Source of the DNA: Bordetella parapertussis
GTDB taxonomy: Bacteria; Pseudomonadota; Gammaproteobacteria; Burkholderiales; Burkholderiaceae_C
DNA: 13,450 nt
NCBI GenBank assembly: GCA_945890735.1
Contig: CAMDCZ010000048.1
Span: forward strand, 1-13,450
Reading direction: 5' to 3'
Part shown: in pieces, positions 12,910-13,450 of the stretch
How the letters are laid out: each line of letters begins with the position of its first letter
Position numbering within the stretch: position 1 is the stretch's first letter
Made by a program: the position numbers and the translations under genes
Notes under the pieces: generated by a model
What the model was told of the DNA's origin: nothing
What the model saw: the letters and a program-made list of their open reading frames with translations, nothing else
The model's database searches: none

Positions 12910-12934
12910 AAAAAACCGCCTGACTGGCAGGCGG
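12910..12934 (-). terminator. Intrinsic terminator after hpf
   Basis: Read leftwards, CCGCCTG and CAGGCGG form a perfect 7-bp GC-rich stem (12928-12934 with 12916-12922) with a 5-base loop. It is followed directly by six T (12915-12910) and then GTTTCTTTC. The stem begins 20 bases after the hpf stop. This is the clearest terminator in the window. It separates hpf transcription from ptsN-hprK, at least in part. Confidence 0.85.
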
Positions 12935-12953
12935 CTGGGCTGGTTTTCAAGGG

Positions 12954-13289
12954 TCAATTGAGAAATTCACGTTTGGCGCTGACATGGTGGTGGTCTTGTA
13001 AGCGGTCTTTGTGTCGCACCACTTGGCGGTCCAAGATATCAACCAGCTGGTCCACAGCGGCATACAGGTCTTCGTGGGCACATTCGGCAAACAGGTCGGA
13101 GCCTTTGACATGGATATTGCATTCGGCCCGTTGCCGCCCCTCTTTTTCCTTTTGGTTCTCCACCGACAACAGCACGCGCACGTCAACGACTTGATCGAAG
13201 TGTCGGGTGATGCGAACCAGTTTTTGGGTGACATAGCCACGCAGCGCTGGCGTGACTTCAAGGTGGTGACCGCTGATGGTTAAATTCAT
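12954..13289 (-). CDS. hpf: Ribosome hibernation-promoting factor, short form (HPF/YfiA family)
   Basis: Small ribosome-binding protein that silences idle ribosomes and promotes dimer formation in stationary phase. The 111-residue protein begins MNLTISGHHLEVTPALRGYV and continues LVRITRHFDQVVDVRVLLSVENQKEKEG, RAECNIHVKGSDLFAE and DLYAAVDQLVDILDRQVVRHKDRL. This is the complete beta-alpha fold of the family, without the C-terminal dimerisation domain of long HPF. The tail is histidine-rich (DHHHVSAKREFLN). The start is the ATG at 13289, fixed by a strong Shine-Dalgarno GGAGGG at 13295-13300, five bases upstream. The open frame reaching 13343 is ignored for that reason. In relatives the upstream neighbour is rpoN, which is not visible here. 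A terminator follows its stop. Confidence 0.95.
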   Translation of the reverse strand: MNLTISGHHLEVTPALRGYVTQKLVRITRHFDQVVDVRVLLSVENQKEKEGRQRAECNIHVKGSDLFAECAHEDLYAAVDQLVDILDRQVVRHKDRLQDHHHVSAKREFLN

Positions 13290-13357
13290 ACGAACCCTCC
13301 AGATAAGCACCTGTGCCCTCATGCAGACCACACGCCTGAACAAAGACAGGTGAGTCC

Positions 13358-13386
13358 ACTATGCACCCAGTTGTCAGAAAAAGCAA
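13358..13386 (-). promoter_or_regulatory. Possible sigma-70 promoter for hpf
   Basis: Read leftwards, TTGCTT (13386-13381) and CATAGT (13363-13358) are separated by 17 bases. The -35 matches three of six positions and the -10 four of six. Transcription would start near 13351 and leave a leader of about 60 bases before the strong hpf ribosome binding site. The -35 lies in the loop of the inverted repeat at 13370-13398, which could be an operator. Weak, by eye. Confidence 0.3.
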
Positions 13387-13398
13387 ATGGCTGACAAC
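13370..13398. repeat. 8-bp perfect inverted repeat upstream of hpf
   Basis: GTTGTCAG (13370-13377) and CTGACAAC (13391-13398) are perfect arms separated by 13 bases. The start-to-start distance of 21 bases, about two helical turns, would suit a dimeric regulator on one face of the DNA. It could equally form an RNA hairpin in a transcript from rpoN. The rest of 13290-13450 shows no gene I can support; a minus-strand frame ending at TAA 13427-13429 leaves only seven residues in view. Confidence 0.5.
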
Positions 13399-13450
13399 AC
13401 CACGCCCGGGGTTGATGTCTGCCGCTTTATCCCGCCTGGGCGGGGGCCGC

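Noticed and set aside
13431..13444. CCCGCC-TG-GGCGGG hairpin at the right edge
   Set aside because: No T tract follows within view on either strand and the window ends 6 bases later, so neither a terminator nor a repeat-family member can be supported.

Overview
The window is a moderately GC-rich chromosomal segment that looks like a betaproteobacterium of the order Burkholderiales, most likely Comamonadaceae (Limnohabitans/Rhodoferax/Polaromonas/Acidovorax-like). This rests on recalled family resemblance, not a search. The pointers are the proteobacterial-type glutamate-cysteine ligase, an HPr kinase (HprK) next to a nitrogen-type EIIA (PtsN) and a short HPF, the bamE/fur divergent pair, and a leuS-lptE-holA string. 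I see no tRNA, rRNA, CRISPR array, insertion sequence or prophage gene. This is core, housekeeping chromosome.

Layout from left to right. (1) 1-2228, minus strand: gshA (glutathione synthesis) followed 90 bp downstream by kup (potassium uptake), which runs off the left edge. (2) 2229-2677: a 449-bp AT-richer gap. It holds one striking item, a candidate tiny membrane protein on the plus strand at 2458-2581. Its reading frame appears broken by one base at a run of seven T. (3) 2678-10876, minus strand: a long, tightly packed string in transcription order bamE-dapB-exbB-exbD-leuS-lptE-holA-proA. Spacings are 6, -4, 4, 28, -1, 2 and 88 bp. (4) 10954-11385, plus strand: fur, divergent from bamE and convergent with hprK. 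(5) 11392-13289, minus strand: hpf, then a clear intrinsic terminator, then ptsN and hprK. The last 161 bp carry the hpf leader with a possible promoter and an 8-bp inverted repeat.

How the genes work together. The bamE-to-proA string mixes outer-membrane biogenesis (BamE for beta-barrel assembly, LptE for LPS insertion), energy transduction to the outer membrane (ExbB/ExbD), lysine and cell-wall precursor synthesis (DapB), leucyl-tRNA charging (LeuS), replisome clamp loading (HolA) and proline synthesis (ProA). Fur, the iron regulator, sits back to back with it, and ExbB/ExbD power iron-siderophore import in known systems. The hpf/ptsN/hprK block is the regulatory phosphotransfer and ribosome-hibernation module usually found next to rpoN, which would lie beyond the right edge. 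I find no convincing undescribed multi-gene system. The best lead is the small frameshifted membrane protein upstream of gshA.
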